Source of the DNA: JAXMCI01 sp046349435
Lineage (GTDB): Bacteria; Pseudomonadota; Alphaproteobacteria; Dongiales; Dongiaceae
Length of the DNA: 64,000 nucleotides
Reading direction: 5' to 3'
Assembly (NCBI GenBank): GCA_046349435.1
Contig: JAXMCI010000040.1
Span: 6,350-70,349, forward strand
Every line of letters starts with the position of its first letter. The stretch's first letter is position 1. The position numbers and the translations under genes are program-made. This document shows positions 23,936-32,359 of the stretch, one piece after another. The notes below the pieces were generated by a model. The model did no database searches. It had not been told where the DNA came from and saw only the letters and a program-made list of their open reading frames with translations.

Positions 23936-25182
23936 GCGACGGGCCGCTGGTCCGCGGCAGCGCCGCCTTCCGCCGCGCCAACCGGGCGCTGTTCGCCGCC
24001 GGCTTCTCGACCTACGCGCTGCTCTATTGCGTGCAGCCGCTGCTGCCGGTCTTCGCCGAGCACTACCGCATCAGCCCGGCCGAGAGCAGCCTCTGCCTGT
24101 CGCTGACCACGCTGCTGCTCGGCCCGGCCATGGTGGTGGCGAGCTCGCTCTCCGAGGCCTGGGGCCGCAAGCCGGTGATGGCCGCCTCGATCCTGCTCAG
24201 CGCGCTGCTGACGCTCGCCATGGCGGCGGCGCCGGGCTGGGGCTGGCTGCTCGCCGCCCGGGCGCTGATCGGCCTCACGCTCTCCGGCCTGCCGGCCGTG
24301 TCGATGGCCTATCTCGCCGAGGAGATGGAGGCCCGCTCGCTCGGCTACGCCATGGGCCTGTTCATCGCCGGCTCGGCGGTCGGCGGCATGCTCGGGCGCG
24401 TCGGCACCGCCGCCATCGCCGACCAGCTCGGCTGGCCGCCGGCGGTGGCCCTGGTCGGGGTCGCCGGCCTGGTCGCCGCCGCGGTGCTGCACCGCGCGCT
24501 GCCGCCCTCGCGCCAGTTCCGGCCGCGGCCGCTGCGGCTGGGCGCGCTCGCCGGCTCGCTGTTCGGCCATGTCGGCGATCGCGGCCTGCCCTGGCTGTTC
24601 GCCGCCGGCTTCCTGCTGATGGGCAGCTTCGTCACCCTCTACAACTACAGCGGCTTCCGCCTGCTGGCGCCGCCCTTCGCCCTCAGCCAGACCGGCGCCG
24701 GCGCGATCTTCGCCGTCTACATCCTCGGCATGGTGGCCTCGCCCTGGGTCGGCTCGCTCTCCGGCCGGCTCGGCCGCCGCAAGGTGCTGTGGGCGACGGT
24801 GCTGGTCATGCTGCTCGGGCTGGCCCTGACCCTGGCCGAGAGCCTGGTCCCGGTCGCCGCCGGCATCGCCCTCTTCACCGTCGGCTTCTTCGGCGCCCAC
24901 ACCATCACCAGCAGCTGGGTCGGCCGCCGCGCCCGGCAGGCCCGCGCCCAGGCCTCAGCGCTCTATCTCTGCGCCTACTATCTCGGCGGCTCGGCCGCGG
25001 GGTGGCTCGGCGGGCTGTTCTGGGCGGACTACGGCTGGCCGGGCGTGGCGCTGCTGGTCGGCATCCTGCTGCTCGGCCTGCTCACCGTCGCCCTGCGGCT
25101 GATCTTCCTGCCGCCGCTGTCCGTCCCGGAGCAGAGAGGTTCACCCGACCTTGTCGGGGAAGAGGCCGGGCATCCATCGTGA
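23932..25182 (+). CDS. MFS transporter (YnfM/arabinose-efflux-like)
   Basis: A 416-residue, 12-span major facilitator. The GTG start at 23932 overlaps the permease stop by four bases. SEAWGRKPVMAASILLSALL carries the loop 2-3 motif (GRKPVM), and SGRLGRRKVLWATVLVML is the matching motif in the second half. GWLLAARALIGLTLSGLPAVSMAYLAEE is typical of YnfM-like exporters. Its inclusion in the sugar operon may mean export of a related compound. The last ~14 codons overlap the convergent Fic gene by 42 bases, and the tail (QRGSPDLVGEEAGHPS) is probably not conserved. Confidence 0.88.
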   Translation: MSDGPLVRGSAAFRRANRALFAAGFSTYALLYCVQPLLPVFAEHYRISPAESSLCLSLTTLLLGPAMVVASSLSEAWGRKPVMAASILLSALLTLAMAAAPGWGWLLAARALIGLTLSGLPAVSMAYLAEEMEARSLGYAMGLFIAGSAVGGMLGRVGTAAIADQLGWPPAVALVGVAGLVAAAVLHRALPPSRQFRPRPLRLGALAGSLFGHVGDRGLPWLFAAGFLLMGSFVTLYNYSGFRLLAPPFALSQTGAGAIFAVYILGMVASPWVGSLSGRLGRRKVLWATVLVMLLGLALTLAESLVPVAAGIALFTVGFFGAHTITSSWVGRRARQARAQASALYLCAYYLGGSAAGWLGGLFWADYGWPGVALLVGILLLGLLTVALRLIFLPPLSVPEQRGSPDLVGEEAGHPS

Positions 25183-26376
25183 CGCCACCGCGGCCGGGAA
25201 GGCGAGGCGCAGCGATGCGCGGGGCCCGTCCGATACCAGCACGCCCCGATCGAGGAGGGCCGAGACGGTGCGCCGGGCGTGGCGCGCCGTGGTACCCAGC
25301 AGAGCGCCGGCTTCGCCCCGCGGCAGCTCTCCGCGATAGAGGACGGCCTCGAGGATGGCGCCGGCCTTCGGCGGCAGCGCGCGCAAGCGCGTTTCCTCTT
25401 CTGCCCACATCAGGATTCGCGCGCGGAGCCGATCGGGCTGGACCAGGCTCTCCATGAACCTGACCTGGTCGATGCAGGTCTCGAGGAAGAAGCGGGTGAA
25501 GGACGCCAGCGCCTCCTCGCTCAAGTGCCCGCGGCCATCGAGGTCGTTCCGGCGGGGCAGGTCGCAGGCGGCGAGGTGCCCTTTGTAGGCTCCGACGTTG
25601 CGGGCCATGCCGCGGGCGACCGACCAGATGCCGCCGCTGTCGAGCAGGTCCAGGAGCATTGCGTGCGACATCAGGCGGGCAACGCGGCCGTTTCCATCCA
25701 GGAACGGGTGGATCCAGAGCAGCCGGTGATGCGCCGCGGCAGCGGCCAGAATCGCGTCCGCCCGGCCGAGACCGCGATAGGCGGCCTCGAACCGCTCCAT
25801 GAAGCGGGGCAGGGCGCCGGGGCTGACCGGCTCATGCCGCCCGACCGCGACATCCCGGGTGCGAAGCGCACCGGGCACGAGGCGAATGCGCTCGCCCGTG
25901 TCGGGGTCCGCCACCCAGAGCAGGTCGTCCGGCAGCAACGCGCCGAAGCGGCGGTGCGTCTCGCACAGGCCCTCCCGCCCGGAGGCGCGACCCCGCAGGC
26001 CGCCGGCATCGATCCATTGCTGCACGGCGATGTGCGCCCTGGCCTCAAGCTGCAGATCCCGCTTGCGGGGGTCGCTGCTGTAGTCGTCCCTCAGGGCGCG
26101 CTCGATGTCGATCGGGTGGGTGTCGTGGCCCTCGATGAGGTTGCTGTAGTAGCAGTTCATTGCACGGACCAGGTCCGCCAGAGCGGCATGGACCCGGTCG
26201 GGCAGGCTTCGTCGGAATCCGGCCGACGCGGCGGCGAGGTCGATCGCCAGATCGGCGAGGGCGCCGCGATGACGCGAGGTCTCGCCGATCAGCATCGGCT
26301 CCATCAGCCCGACGGTCTCGCCGCGGTCCGGAACCGCCGGCGTGTCCGCTTTCCTGTCCGCATCTGAGCCGGTCAC
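25141..26376 (-). CDS. Fic-family protein (AMP-transferase), self-inhibited class
   Basis: A 411-residue protein. The Fic motif HPFLDGNGRVAR begins at His223, with the catalytic histidine and anion-binding loop intact, so AMP transfer to a target hydroxyl is likely. An N-terminal inhibitory helix motif of the S/T-x-x-x-E-G/N type is present (Ser78 to Glu82-Gly83 in YYSNLIEGHDTHP), placing it in the class with an N-terminal autoinhibitory helix. The C-terminal ~90 residues look like a winged helix (GAILEAVLYRGELPRGEAGALLG then TARHARRTVSALLDRGVLVS), common in Fic regulators. GTG 26376 lacks a clear ribosome-binding site; an internal ATG (MEPML) may be used instead. Upstream bases 26380-26412 are conspicuously AT-rich. 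Confidence 0.9.
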   Translation of the reverse strand: MTGSDADRKADTPAVPDRGETVGLMEPMLIGETSRHRGALADLAIDLAAASAGFRRSLPDRVHAALADLVRAMNCYYSNLIEGHDTHPIDIERALRDDYSSDPRKRDLQLEARAHIAVQQWIDAGGLRGRASGREGLCETHRRFGALLPDDLLWVADPDTGERIRLVPGALRTRDVAVGRHEPVSPGALPRFMERFEAAYRGLGRADAILAAAAAHHRLLWIHPFLDGNGRVARLMSHAMLLDLLDSGGIWSVARGMARNVGAYKGHLAACDLPRRNDLDGRGHLSEEALASFTRFFLETCIDQVRFMESLVQPDRLRARILMWAEEETRLRALPPKAGAILEAVLYRGELPRGEAGALLGTTARHARRTVSALLDRGVLVSDGPRASLRLAFPAAVASRWMPGLFPDKVG

Positions 26377-26539
26377 AAGAAAACGATATCAGCTATTTAG
26401 AAGAATGACGACGGCTCGGTGCGACCCGCGAATGTCCGCTTCGAAGACCTGACAAAAGCTGGTCCGGCCAGCGGCTACTCCGCCGCCCATGCCGCTCGGA
26501 TGCGCGGCCCCCCTCCGTCCGCGCGGCGGCCCCGTGCCC

Positions 26540-28588
26540 TCAGGCCCGCCGGCGGCGCCGGCGGCCCTCCTCGGCAGGGGCCGTGGCCTCCTTCGGAGCG
26601 GGCAGCGTCACCGCCTTGGCCAAGTTCGGGTACGGCGCGGTCTTGTGCGGCAGCGCCATGGCCTGCACGAAATGCTCCTGGAAGCGCGGCTCGATCGCGG
26701 TCTCGACCTTCTCGACCTGCTTCACCACGCGGGCGATCTCGTCGCGCGCCTTGAGGTTCAGCAGCGCGATGCGGGCGCCGGTGCCCGCCGCGTTGCCGGC
26801 CGAGGTGACCTTGGCGAGGTCGCAGTCGGGGATCATGCCGAGCACCATCGCGTACTTGACGTCGATGTGGCTGCCGAAGGCGCCGGCCAGCGTGATGCGG
26901 TCGACCGTCTCGACGCCCATATGGTCCATCAGCAGCCGGGCGCCGGCATAGAGCGCCGCCTTGGCGAGCTGGATGGCGCGGACGTCGTTCTGGGTGATGC
27001 GCAGCACCGGCTCGCCCTCGCGCAGCAGGTAGGAGAAGGTGCGGCCCTCCGGCTGGATGCGCGGGCTCACCGCCGCCATGCCGCCGTCGATCACCCCGTC
27101 CTGCGTCAGGATGCCGGCGAGGTACATCTCGGCCAGCGCCTCGATGATGCCGGAGCCGCAGATGCCGGTGACGCCGATGTCCTTCGTCTCCTCGGCGAAG
27201 CCCGGCTCGTCCGACCATTTGTCGGAGCCGATCACCTTGAAGCGCGGCTCCAGCGTCGCGCGGTCGATGCGGACCCGCTCGATGGCGCCGGGCGCGGCGC
27301 GCTGGCCGCAGGAGATCTGCGCCCCCTCGAAGGCCGGGCCGGTGGGCGAGGATGCCGCGAGCAGCCGGTGGCGGTTGCCGAGCACGATCTCGGCATTGGT
27401 GCCGACATCGACGATCAGCGTCATCTCGTCGACCTGGTGCGGCGCCTCCGACAGGATGACGCCCGCCGTGTCGGCGCCGACATGGCCGGCGATGCAGGGC
27501 AGCACGAAGATCCGCGCATTGGGGTGGATGCGCAGGTCGATCTCGGTCGCCCACAGGGTGATGGCGCCGTCGGTGGCGAGCGCGAAGGGCGCGCCGCCGA
27601 GCTCCAGCGGGCTGATGCCGAGCAGCAGGTGGTGCATGATCGGGTTGCCGACGAAGGTCACCTCGAGGATGTCGGTGACCTCGATGCCGGCCTCGACCGC
27701 GACGCGCGCGGCCAGCGTGTTGACCGCGTCGCGCACCGCCTTGGTCATCTCGGCGTCGCCGCCGGGATTCATCATGACGTAGGAGACGCGGCTCATCAGA
27801 TCCTCGCCGAAGCGGATCTGCGGGTTCATCAGCCCGGCCGAGGCGACCACCTCGCCCGAGGCGAGGTCGCAGAGATGGGCGGCGATGGTGGTCGAGCCGA
27901 CGTCGATGGCGAGCCCGTAGGCCTTCTCGTGGAAGCCCGGCCAGACGGCGGTGATCTGGCGCCCGAGATGGATCGCCACGGTGGCCGTCCAGCCGGCCTT
28001 GCGCAGGGCGGGCTGCAGCTTCTGGATGACGCGCAGGTCGCAGTCGAGCTCGCCCAGGCCCCATTGCTGCTGCAGCGCCTTGATCAGCCGCTGCAGGTCG
28101 CCGGTCGGGTCGTGCATGTCGGGCTCGGCGACCTCGACATAGTGCAGCCGGACCACCGGATCGAGCTCGATGGCGCGCATCTCGGCGCGCTTGCGCACCA
28201 CCTGCTTGTGCACCTGGCTGTCGGGCGGCACGTCGATGACGACGTCGCCCTGCAGCAGGGTGGAGCAGCTGAGCCGCCGCCCGGGCTGCAGGGTGCGGCG
28301 CTCGGCATAGCGCGCCTCGACCGCGCCGAAGGCCGAGAGATGGTCGCGCGAGGAGGTGACGCCGAGCTTGGCGAAGCTGCCCTCGCTGACCTCGACCTGG
28401 CAGCGGCCGCAGATGCCGCGGCCGCCGCACACCGAGTCGATGTCGACGCCGAGGCTGCGCGCCGCGCTCAGCACCGGGGTGCCGAGCGGGAAGCGGCCGC
28501 GCCGCCCCGAGGGCATGAAGACGATCAGCGCATCCTGGTGTCTGATGTCGTCGGGCAATGGGAACTCCGGTGGGAAGCCTTCAATTGT
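26540..28588 (-). CDS. ASKHA-domain iron-sulfur protein, corrinoid-protein reductive activator (RamA/RACE-like)
   Basis: 682 residues. An N-terminal [2Fe-2S] ferredoxin domain has Cys54, Cys60 and Cys63 (CGGRGICGRC) and Cys108 (RLSCSTLL). A linker leads to an actin-like ATPase region with GLAIDVGSTTIAAHLCDL, TLIVDVGTNAEIVLG, and GICGSGIIEALAEMYLAGIL. The family uses ATP and electrons to return inactive Co(II) corrinoid proteins to the active Co(I) state. The start is uncertain: ATG 28588 lies inside a palindromic repeat and overlaps the preceding gene by eight bases; TTG 28558 has GGAG six bases upstream and gives a more normal N-terminus. It is the last gene of the one-carbon operon. The C-terminus ends in a run of arginines. 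Confidence 0.88.
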   Translation of the reverse strand, partial: TIEGFPPEFPLPDDIRHQDALIVFMPSGRRGRFPLGTPVLSAARSLGVDIDSVCGGRGICGRCQVEVSEGSFAKLGVTSSRDHLSAFGAVEARYAERRTLQPGRRLSCSTLLQGDVVIDVPPDSQVHKQVVRKRAEMRAIELDPVVRLHYVEVAEPDMHDPTGDLQRLIKALQQQWGLGELDCDLRVIQKLQPALRKAGWTATVAIHLGRQITAVWPGFHEKAYGLAIDVGSTTIAAHLCDLASGEVVASAGLMNPQIRFGEDLMSRVSYVMMNPGGDAEMTKAVRDAVNTLAARVAVEAGIEVTDILEVTFVGNPIMHHLLLGISPLELGGAPFALATDGAITLWATEIDLRIHPNARIFVLPCIAGHVGADTAGVILSEAPHQVDEMTLIVDVGTNAEIVLGNRHRLLAASSPTGPAFEGAQISCGQRAAPGAIERVRIDRATLEPRFKVIGSDKWSDEPGFAEETKDIGVTGICGSGIIEALAEMYLAGILTQDGVIDGGMAAVSPRIQPEGRTFSYLLREGEPVLRITQNDVRAIQLAKAALYAGARLLMDHMGVETVDRITLAGAFGSHIDVKYAMVLGMIPDCDLAKVTSAGNAAGTGARIALLNLKARDEIARVVKQVEKVETAIEPRFQEHFVQAMALPHKTAPYPNLAKAVTLPAPKEATAPAEEGRRRRRRA

Positions 28589-29588
28589 CATTGCCGGGCC
28601 TGACCCGGCAATCCAGGGCGGCCGCACGATGGATGCCCGGGTCAAGCCCCATAGGCGCTAGGTTAGGTCTGGCATGGCCTCGGAATCGACTGGAGCTGTT
28701 CTCGCGGCCGCCGCGGCGGCCGGCGCCCTCGTCGCCCGCGGCCGCGGGCTCGCGGAACTTCTGGATCCAGCGCATGCAGTTGGGATCGTGGCCCATCGCC
28801 ACGTCGGCGCCCATGATCGCCGTCATCTCCTCGGCATGCAACGGGTTGGTGATGGCCGAGGTCATGCCGGCGCCGATCGCCATGGAGAGGAACGCGGCGT
28901 TCATGCCGTGCCGGTTGGGCAGGCCGAAGCTGAAGTTCGACGCGCCGCAGCTGGTGTTGACCTTGAGCTCCTCGCGCAGCCGGCGGATCAGGTGGAAGAC
29001 GGCGCGGCCGGCCTGGCCGAGCGCGCCGATCGGCATGACCAGCGGGTCGACCACCACGTCGGAATAGGGGATGCCGTAGTCGGCGGCGCGCTGCACGATC
29101 TTCTTGGCGACCTCGAAGCGGACGTCGGGATCCTCGGAGATGCCGGTCTCGTCGTTGGAGATGGCGATCACCGCGCAGCCGTACTTCTTGACCAGCGGCA
29201 GCACGACCTCGAGCCGCTCCTCCTCGCCGGTCACCGAGTTGAGCAGCGGCTTGCCCTTGTAGACGGCGAGCCCGGCCTCGAGCGCAGCCACGATCGAGCT
29301 GTCGATGGAGAGCGGCAGGTCGGTCAGCGACTGCACCAGCTGGATGGTCTCGGCCAGGATGCGCGGCTCGTCGGCCATCGGGATGCCGGCATTGACGTCG
29401 AGCATGTGGGCGCCGGCCTCGACCTGGGCCAGCGTGTCGGCCTGCACCCGGCTGTAGTCGCCGGCCGCCATCTCGGCGGCGAGCAGCTTGCGCCCGGTCG
29501 GGTTGATCCGCTCGCCGATGATGCAGAACGGCCGCTCGAAGCCGATCACCACCTCCCGGGTGGCCGAGCTGACGACGGTGTCGGTCAT
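28581..29588 (-). CDS. Methyltetrahydrofolate:corrinoid protein methyltransferase
   Basis: A 335-residue pterin-binding TIM-barrel enzyme moving a methyl group between tetrahydrofolate and a cobalamin-bearing protein. FCIIGERINPTGRKLLAAEM is the pterin-binding opening, and AHMLDVNAGIP, LSIDSSIVAALEAGL, LLNSVTGEEERL, AISNDETGI and the end motif NTSCGASNFSFGLPNRHGMN follow in the family order. Core homology ends near DPNCMRWIQKFREP. The last ~20 residues derive from the palindromic repeat. The start overlaps the preceding reductase stop (ATGA). The likely direction here is transfer to THF during demethylation of a substrate, which is inference from the operon. Confidence 0.92.
   Translation of the reverse strand: MTDTVVSSATREVVIGFERPFCIIGERINPTGRKLLAAEMAAGDYSRVQADTLAQVEAGAHMLDVNAGIPMADEPRILAETIQLVQSLTDLPLSIDSSIVAALEAGLAVYKGKPLLNSVTGEEERLEVVLPLVKKYGCAVIAISNDETGISEDPDVRFEVAKKIVQRAADYGIPYSDVVVDPLVMPIGALGQAGRAVFHLIRRLREELKVNTSCGASNFSFGLPNRHGMNAAFLSMAIGAGMTSAITNPLHAEEMTAIMGADVAMGHDPNCMRWIQKFREPAAAGDEGAGRRGGRENSSSRFRGHARPNLAPMGLDPGIHRAAALDCRVRPGNDN
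28584..28651. repeat. Dispersed palindromic element, copy 2 (right side truncated)
   Basis: Begins ATTGTCATTGCCGGGCCTGA and reaches CGGGTCAAGCCCC, but lacks the closing GGGCATGACAA arm present in the other copies. It is translated in the methyltransferase frame (giving LDPGIHRAAALDCRVRPGND), so it forms that protein's C-terminus, and it contains one candidate start codon of the ASKHA gene. Confidence 0.8.
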
Positions 29589-30595
29589 GGTGCGATCTTC
29601 TCCTTGGCCGGGCGGCGCTGGGCGCGCGGGCGGCGGTCCTGCATGATGCCGGATGCGGTGATGATTTCCGAGACGAACTCTTCCTGGCGGTAGGCCATGA
29701 CGTGGACGCCGGCCACGCCGTCGATCTCGCGGATCTCCTGGATCAGCTCGACGCAGAGCTGCTTGCCCTCGCGCTTCTGGTCCCGGGCGCCCTCCAGCCG
29801 GGCGATGACGGGATCGGGGATGTGCACGCCGGGCACGTTGCTGCGCATCCAGCGCGCCGTCTTGGCCGAGGCGAGCGGCCCGACGCCGACCAGGACGAAG
29901 GCCTTGTCGGTCAGCCCGAGGTCGCGCGCCTGGTCCATGAAGCGGCGCAGCAGCGGCAGGTCGTAGCAGTACTGGGTCTGGATGAACTGGGCGCCGGCGG
30001 CGATCTTCTTGCCCATGTGCAGCGCCCGGTAGTCGTAGGGCGGCGCGAAGGGGTTGGCGGCGGCGCCGATGAAGACCTGCGGCGGCTGGGTGATCTTGCG
30101 GCCGGAGAGGAAGCGCCGCTCGTCGCGCATGGTGCGGATGGTCTCGAGCAGCGAGATCGAATCGAGGTCGAAGACCGGCTTGGCGCCGGGCTGGTCGCCG
30201 GCCTGCACGCCGTCGCCGGTGAGGCAGAGGATGTTGGCGACGCCCATCGCCGCGGCGCCCAGCACGTCGCCCTGGATGGCGATGCGGTTCCGGTCGCGGC
30301 AGGAGATCTGCATGATCACCGCGTAGCCGACGCGGGTCAGCAGGCTGCAGATGCCGACGCTCGACATGTGGGTGTTGGCGCCCGACGCGTCGGTCGCGTT
30401 GATCGCGTCGCAGACCTCGGAGAGCACCAGCGCGCGCTCGTAGACGTCGCGCGGATCGGCCGAGTCCGGCGGGTTGAGCTCGGCGGTGACGGCGAACTTG
30501 CCGGAGCGCAGCACCCGCTCCAGCCGGCCGCGCGAGCTGTGGCCGGGCAGCGGCGGCAGCGGATCGCCGGGATCGACCAGGCGCCCGTCAGTCAT
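29585..30595 (-). CDS. Methylenetetrahydrofolate reductase-like protein 1
   Basis: A 336-residue MetF-family TIM-barrel flavoprotein. FAVTAELNPPDSADPRDVYE opens the barrel; ISCRDRNRIAIQGDVLGAAAMGVANILCLTGD is the THF/flavin-binding motif; GAQFIQTQYCYDLPLLRRFM is the other hallmark. It would interconvert methyl- and methylene-THF. Separation of the barrel from the MTHFR_C protein encoded next door matches the split arrangement in corrinoid-linked operons. It overlaps the methyltransferase gene by four bases. Confidence 0.9.
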   Translation of the reverse strand: MTDGRLVDPGDPLPPLPGHSSRGRLERVLRSGKFAVTAELNPPDSADPRDVYERALVLSEVCDAINATDASGANTHMSSVGICSLLTRVGYAVIMQISCRDRNRIAIQGDVLGAAAMGVANILCLTGDGVQAGDQPGAKPVFDLDSISLLETIRTMRDERRFLSGRKITQPPQVFIGAAANPFAPPYDYRALHMGKKIAAGAQFIQTQYCYDLPLLRRFMDQARDLGLTDKAFVLVGVGPLASAKTARWMRSNVPGVHIPDPVIARLEGARDQKREGKQLCVELIQEIREIDGVAGVHVMAYRQEEFVSEIITASGIMQDRRPRAQRRPAKEKIAP

Positions 30596-30618
30596 GGGGC
30601 ACGCTCATCGGCCGCGGC

Positions 30619-31119
30619 TCACTTCGCCTTCGCGGCGGCCGGCTTGGCCTTGCCGGCGGCGGGCGGCGCCGGATCGGGCGCCTTCTCGCGCACCATGCGC
30701 AGCCAGGCCGAGCTGCCCTCGAGGTTGCGCTCGACCGGCTTCTGCACGGTCAGGATGGTCATGCCGTCCGCCATGCGCTGGGCGCCCTCCCAGGCCTGCA
30801 CCCAGACGCACTTCATCTCCGGCTTCACCTCGCAATGCCCGTTGGCGCGGACCCCGCCGCAGGGCCCGTTGCGCAGGTTCTTCGGGCAGTTCATCGGGCA
30901 GGACATGCCGGTCGCGCTCAGCGCGCAGCGGCCGCACATCTGGCAGTCGAAGAGCAGCCCCTTGAGGCCGCGCTCCACCGCCGCCACCGGCCGCTCCAGC
31001 CGCTGCCAGCCGACCCGGCGCAGGACCGGCGCGAGCCGCACCAGTCCCGCCTCGAGCCCGTCATAGAGGCGCTCCATCAGCCGGGCGCGGCGCACCGACC
31101 AGAGGCGGACGGAATACAT
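30619..31119 (-). CDS. MTHFR C-terminal domain (MTHFR_C) iron-sulfur protein
   Basis: A 166-residue cysteine-rich protein. The core is LLFDCQMCGRCALSATGMSC then PMNCPKNLRNGPCGGVRANG then HCEVKPEMKC, nine cysteines placed as in MTHFR_C proteins, which bind an iron-sulfur cluster and work with MetF-type reductases (some organisms have this as a separate zinc/iron-sulfur partner). A Lys/Ala-rich tail follows. Its ATG at 31119 overlaps the stop of the second reductase (TGATG). It probably passes electrons to one or both reductases encoded beside it. Confidence 0.88.
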   Translation of the reverse strand: MYSVRLWSVRRARLMERLYDGLEAGLVRLAPVLRRVGWQRLERPVAAVERGLKGLLFDCQMCGRCALSATGMSCPMNCPKNLRNGPCGGVRANGHCEVKPEMKCVWVQAWEGAQRMADGMTILTVQKPVERNLEGSSAWLRMVREKAPDPAPPAAGKAKPAAAKAK

Positions 31120-32054
31120 CAGGCGGCGGCGCGGCGGGCCAGCAGGCCGGACCCGGCGATCGCCTCGGCGATCGCCGCCTCGCCGCGCGGCGACATCAGG
31201 TGGGCGCCGGCGACGCCCTCGATCTCGGACAGCTCCTGCAGCAGCTCGACGCAGATGCGGGTGCCCTCGGCGCGCTGGTCGGCGGCACCCTCGAGCCGGG
31301 CGATCAGGCTCTCCGGCAGGCGCACGCCCGGCAGGTTGGCGAGCATCCAGCGGGCCGAGCGGGCCGAGGCGATCGGCCCGATGCCGACCAGCATCCTGAG
31401 CTGCGGCAGCAGCCCGTGGTCGCCGAGCGCCGCGAGGTAGCGGCGCAGCAGGGCCATGTCGAAGCAGAACTGGGTCTGCACGAAGTCGGCGCCGGCGGCG
31501 AGCTTGGCGGCGAGCCCGGTCGGCTGCCAGCCGGCCGGCGGATCGAGCGGGCTGTCGGCGGCGCCGATGAAGAGGCGGGGCCGCGGCTCGACCGGGCGGC
31601 CCGAGGGCAGCATCCCCTCGTCGCGCAGCTTGCGCGCCGTGGCCATCAGGGCGCGGCCGTCGATGTCGTGCACCGCCTTGGCCTCGGGCTGGTCGCCCTT
31701 GGTGATGTCGTCGCCATGCAGGCAGAGGATGTTGGAGATGCCGAGCGCGGCGGCGCCGAGCAGGTCGCCCTGCAGGGCCAGCCGGTTGCGGTCGCGCATG
31801 GTGAACTGCAGCACCGGCTCGATCCCGGCCTGCAGCAGCAGCGCGGCCGCCGGCAGCGCGCCCATATGGGCCCGGGCGCCGGCCCCGTCGGTGACGTTGA
31901 CCGCGTCGGCCAGGCCGGCGAGGCAGGAGGCGCGGGCCAGCAGCGGCCCGGCGCCGGCGGCGTCGGGCGGCGAGGTCTCGGCGGTGAGGGCGAACTGGCC
32001 CCGCCGGAGCACGGCCTCGAGCCGGCCCGGGTGGTGCGGATGGAGGTCGCTCAT
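31119..32054 (-). CDS. Methylenetetrahydrofolate reductase-like protein 2
   Basis: A 311-residue paralogue of the reductase at 29585-30595. Shared features: FALTAETSPPDAAGAGPLLA, FTMRDRNRLALQGDLLGAAALGISNILCLHGDD and GADFVQTQFCFDMALLRRYL. The start at 32054 has AAGGA upstream. The two copies are clearly diverged along their lengths, so they probably have different partners or directions. It overlaps the upstream virulence-factor-like gene by four bases. Confidence 0.9.
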   Translation of the reverse strand: MSDLHPHHPGRLEAVLRRGQFALTAETSPPDAAGAGPLLARASCLAGLADAVNVTDGAGARAHMGALPAAALLLQAGIEPVLQFTMRDRNRLALQGDLLGAAALGISNILCLHGDDITKGDQPEAKAVHDIDGRALMATARKLRDEGMLPSGRPVEPRPRLFIGAADSPLDPPAGWQPTGLAAKLAAGADFVQTQFCFDMALLRRYLAALGDHGLLPQLRMLVGIGPIASARSARWMLANLPGVRLPESLIARLEGAADQRAEGTRICVELLQELSEIEGVAGAHLMSPRGEAAIAEAIAGSGLLARRAAA

Positions 32055-32359
32055 GAATCCTTCGCGTCGAGGCCGCCGGCCGCCACGGCGCGGTCGAGCC
32101 GGTCGTCCGGCCACTCCGCCTCGAGCCGGGCGGCCGCTTCCGTGGCCTCCGCCTCGAGATCGTCGCCGCAGGGGACCGGGTCGGCGCGCCGCCATTCGGC
32201 GAGATAGGAGTCGGTGTCGCGCAGCTTGGCGCGCATCGCGGCGCGGTCGATCGCCTTCTCGAAGCGCTCGGCGAGCTGGCGCTTGGCGGCGGTGCGGCCG
32301 CGCTTGACGATCACCTGGGCCGGGATGTCCCGCCAGTAGACGACGACGAGATCGGCCAT
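32051..32359 (-). CDS. Virulence-factor-family small protein (pfam Virulence_fact type)
   Basis: A 102-residue soluble protein. MADLVVVYWRDIPAQVIVKR and FEKAIDRAAMRAKLRDTDSYLAEWRR match the small family labelled virulence factor, commonly found in alphaproteobacterial operons with DUF1638 and corrinoid/THF genes. Its biochemical role is unknown and the name is historical. Both ends overlap neighbours (TGATG and ATGA), so it is an integral operon member. Confidence 0.82.
   Translation of the reverse strand: MADLVVVYWRDIPAQVIVKRGRTAAKRQLAERFEKAIDRAAMRAKLRDTDSYLAEWRRADPVPCGDDLEAEATEAAARLEAEWPDDRLDRAVAAGGLDAKDS

Noticed and set aside
26489..28603. A 704-codon plus-strand frame opposite the ASKHA gene
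   Set aside because: Composition and lack of motifs mark it as a shadow; the minus-strand frame has full ferredoxin and ASKHA signatures.
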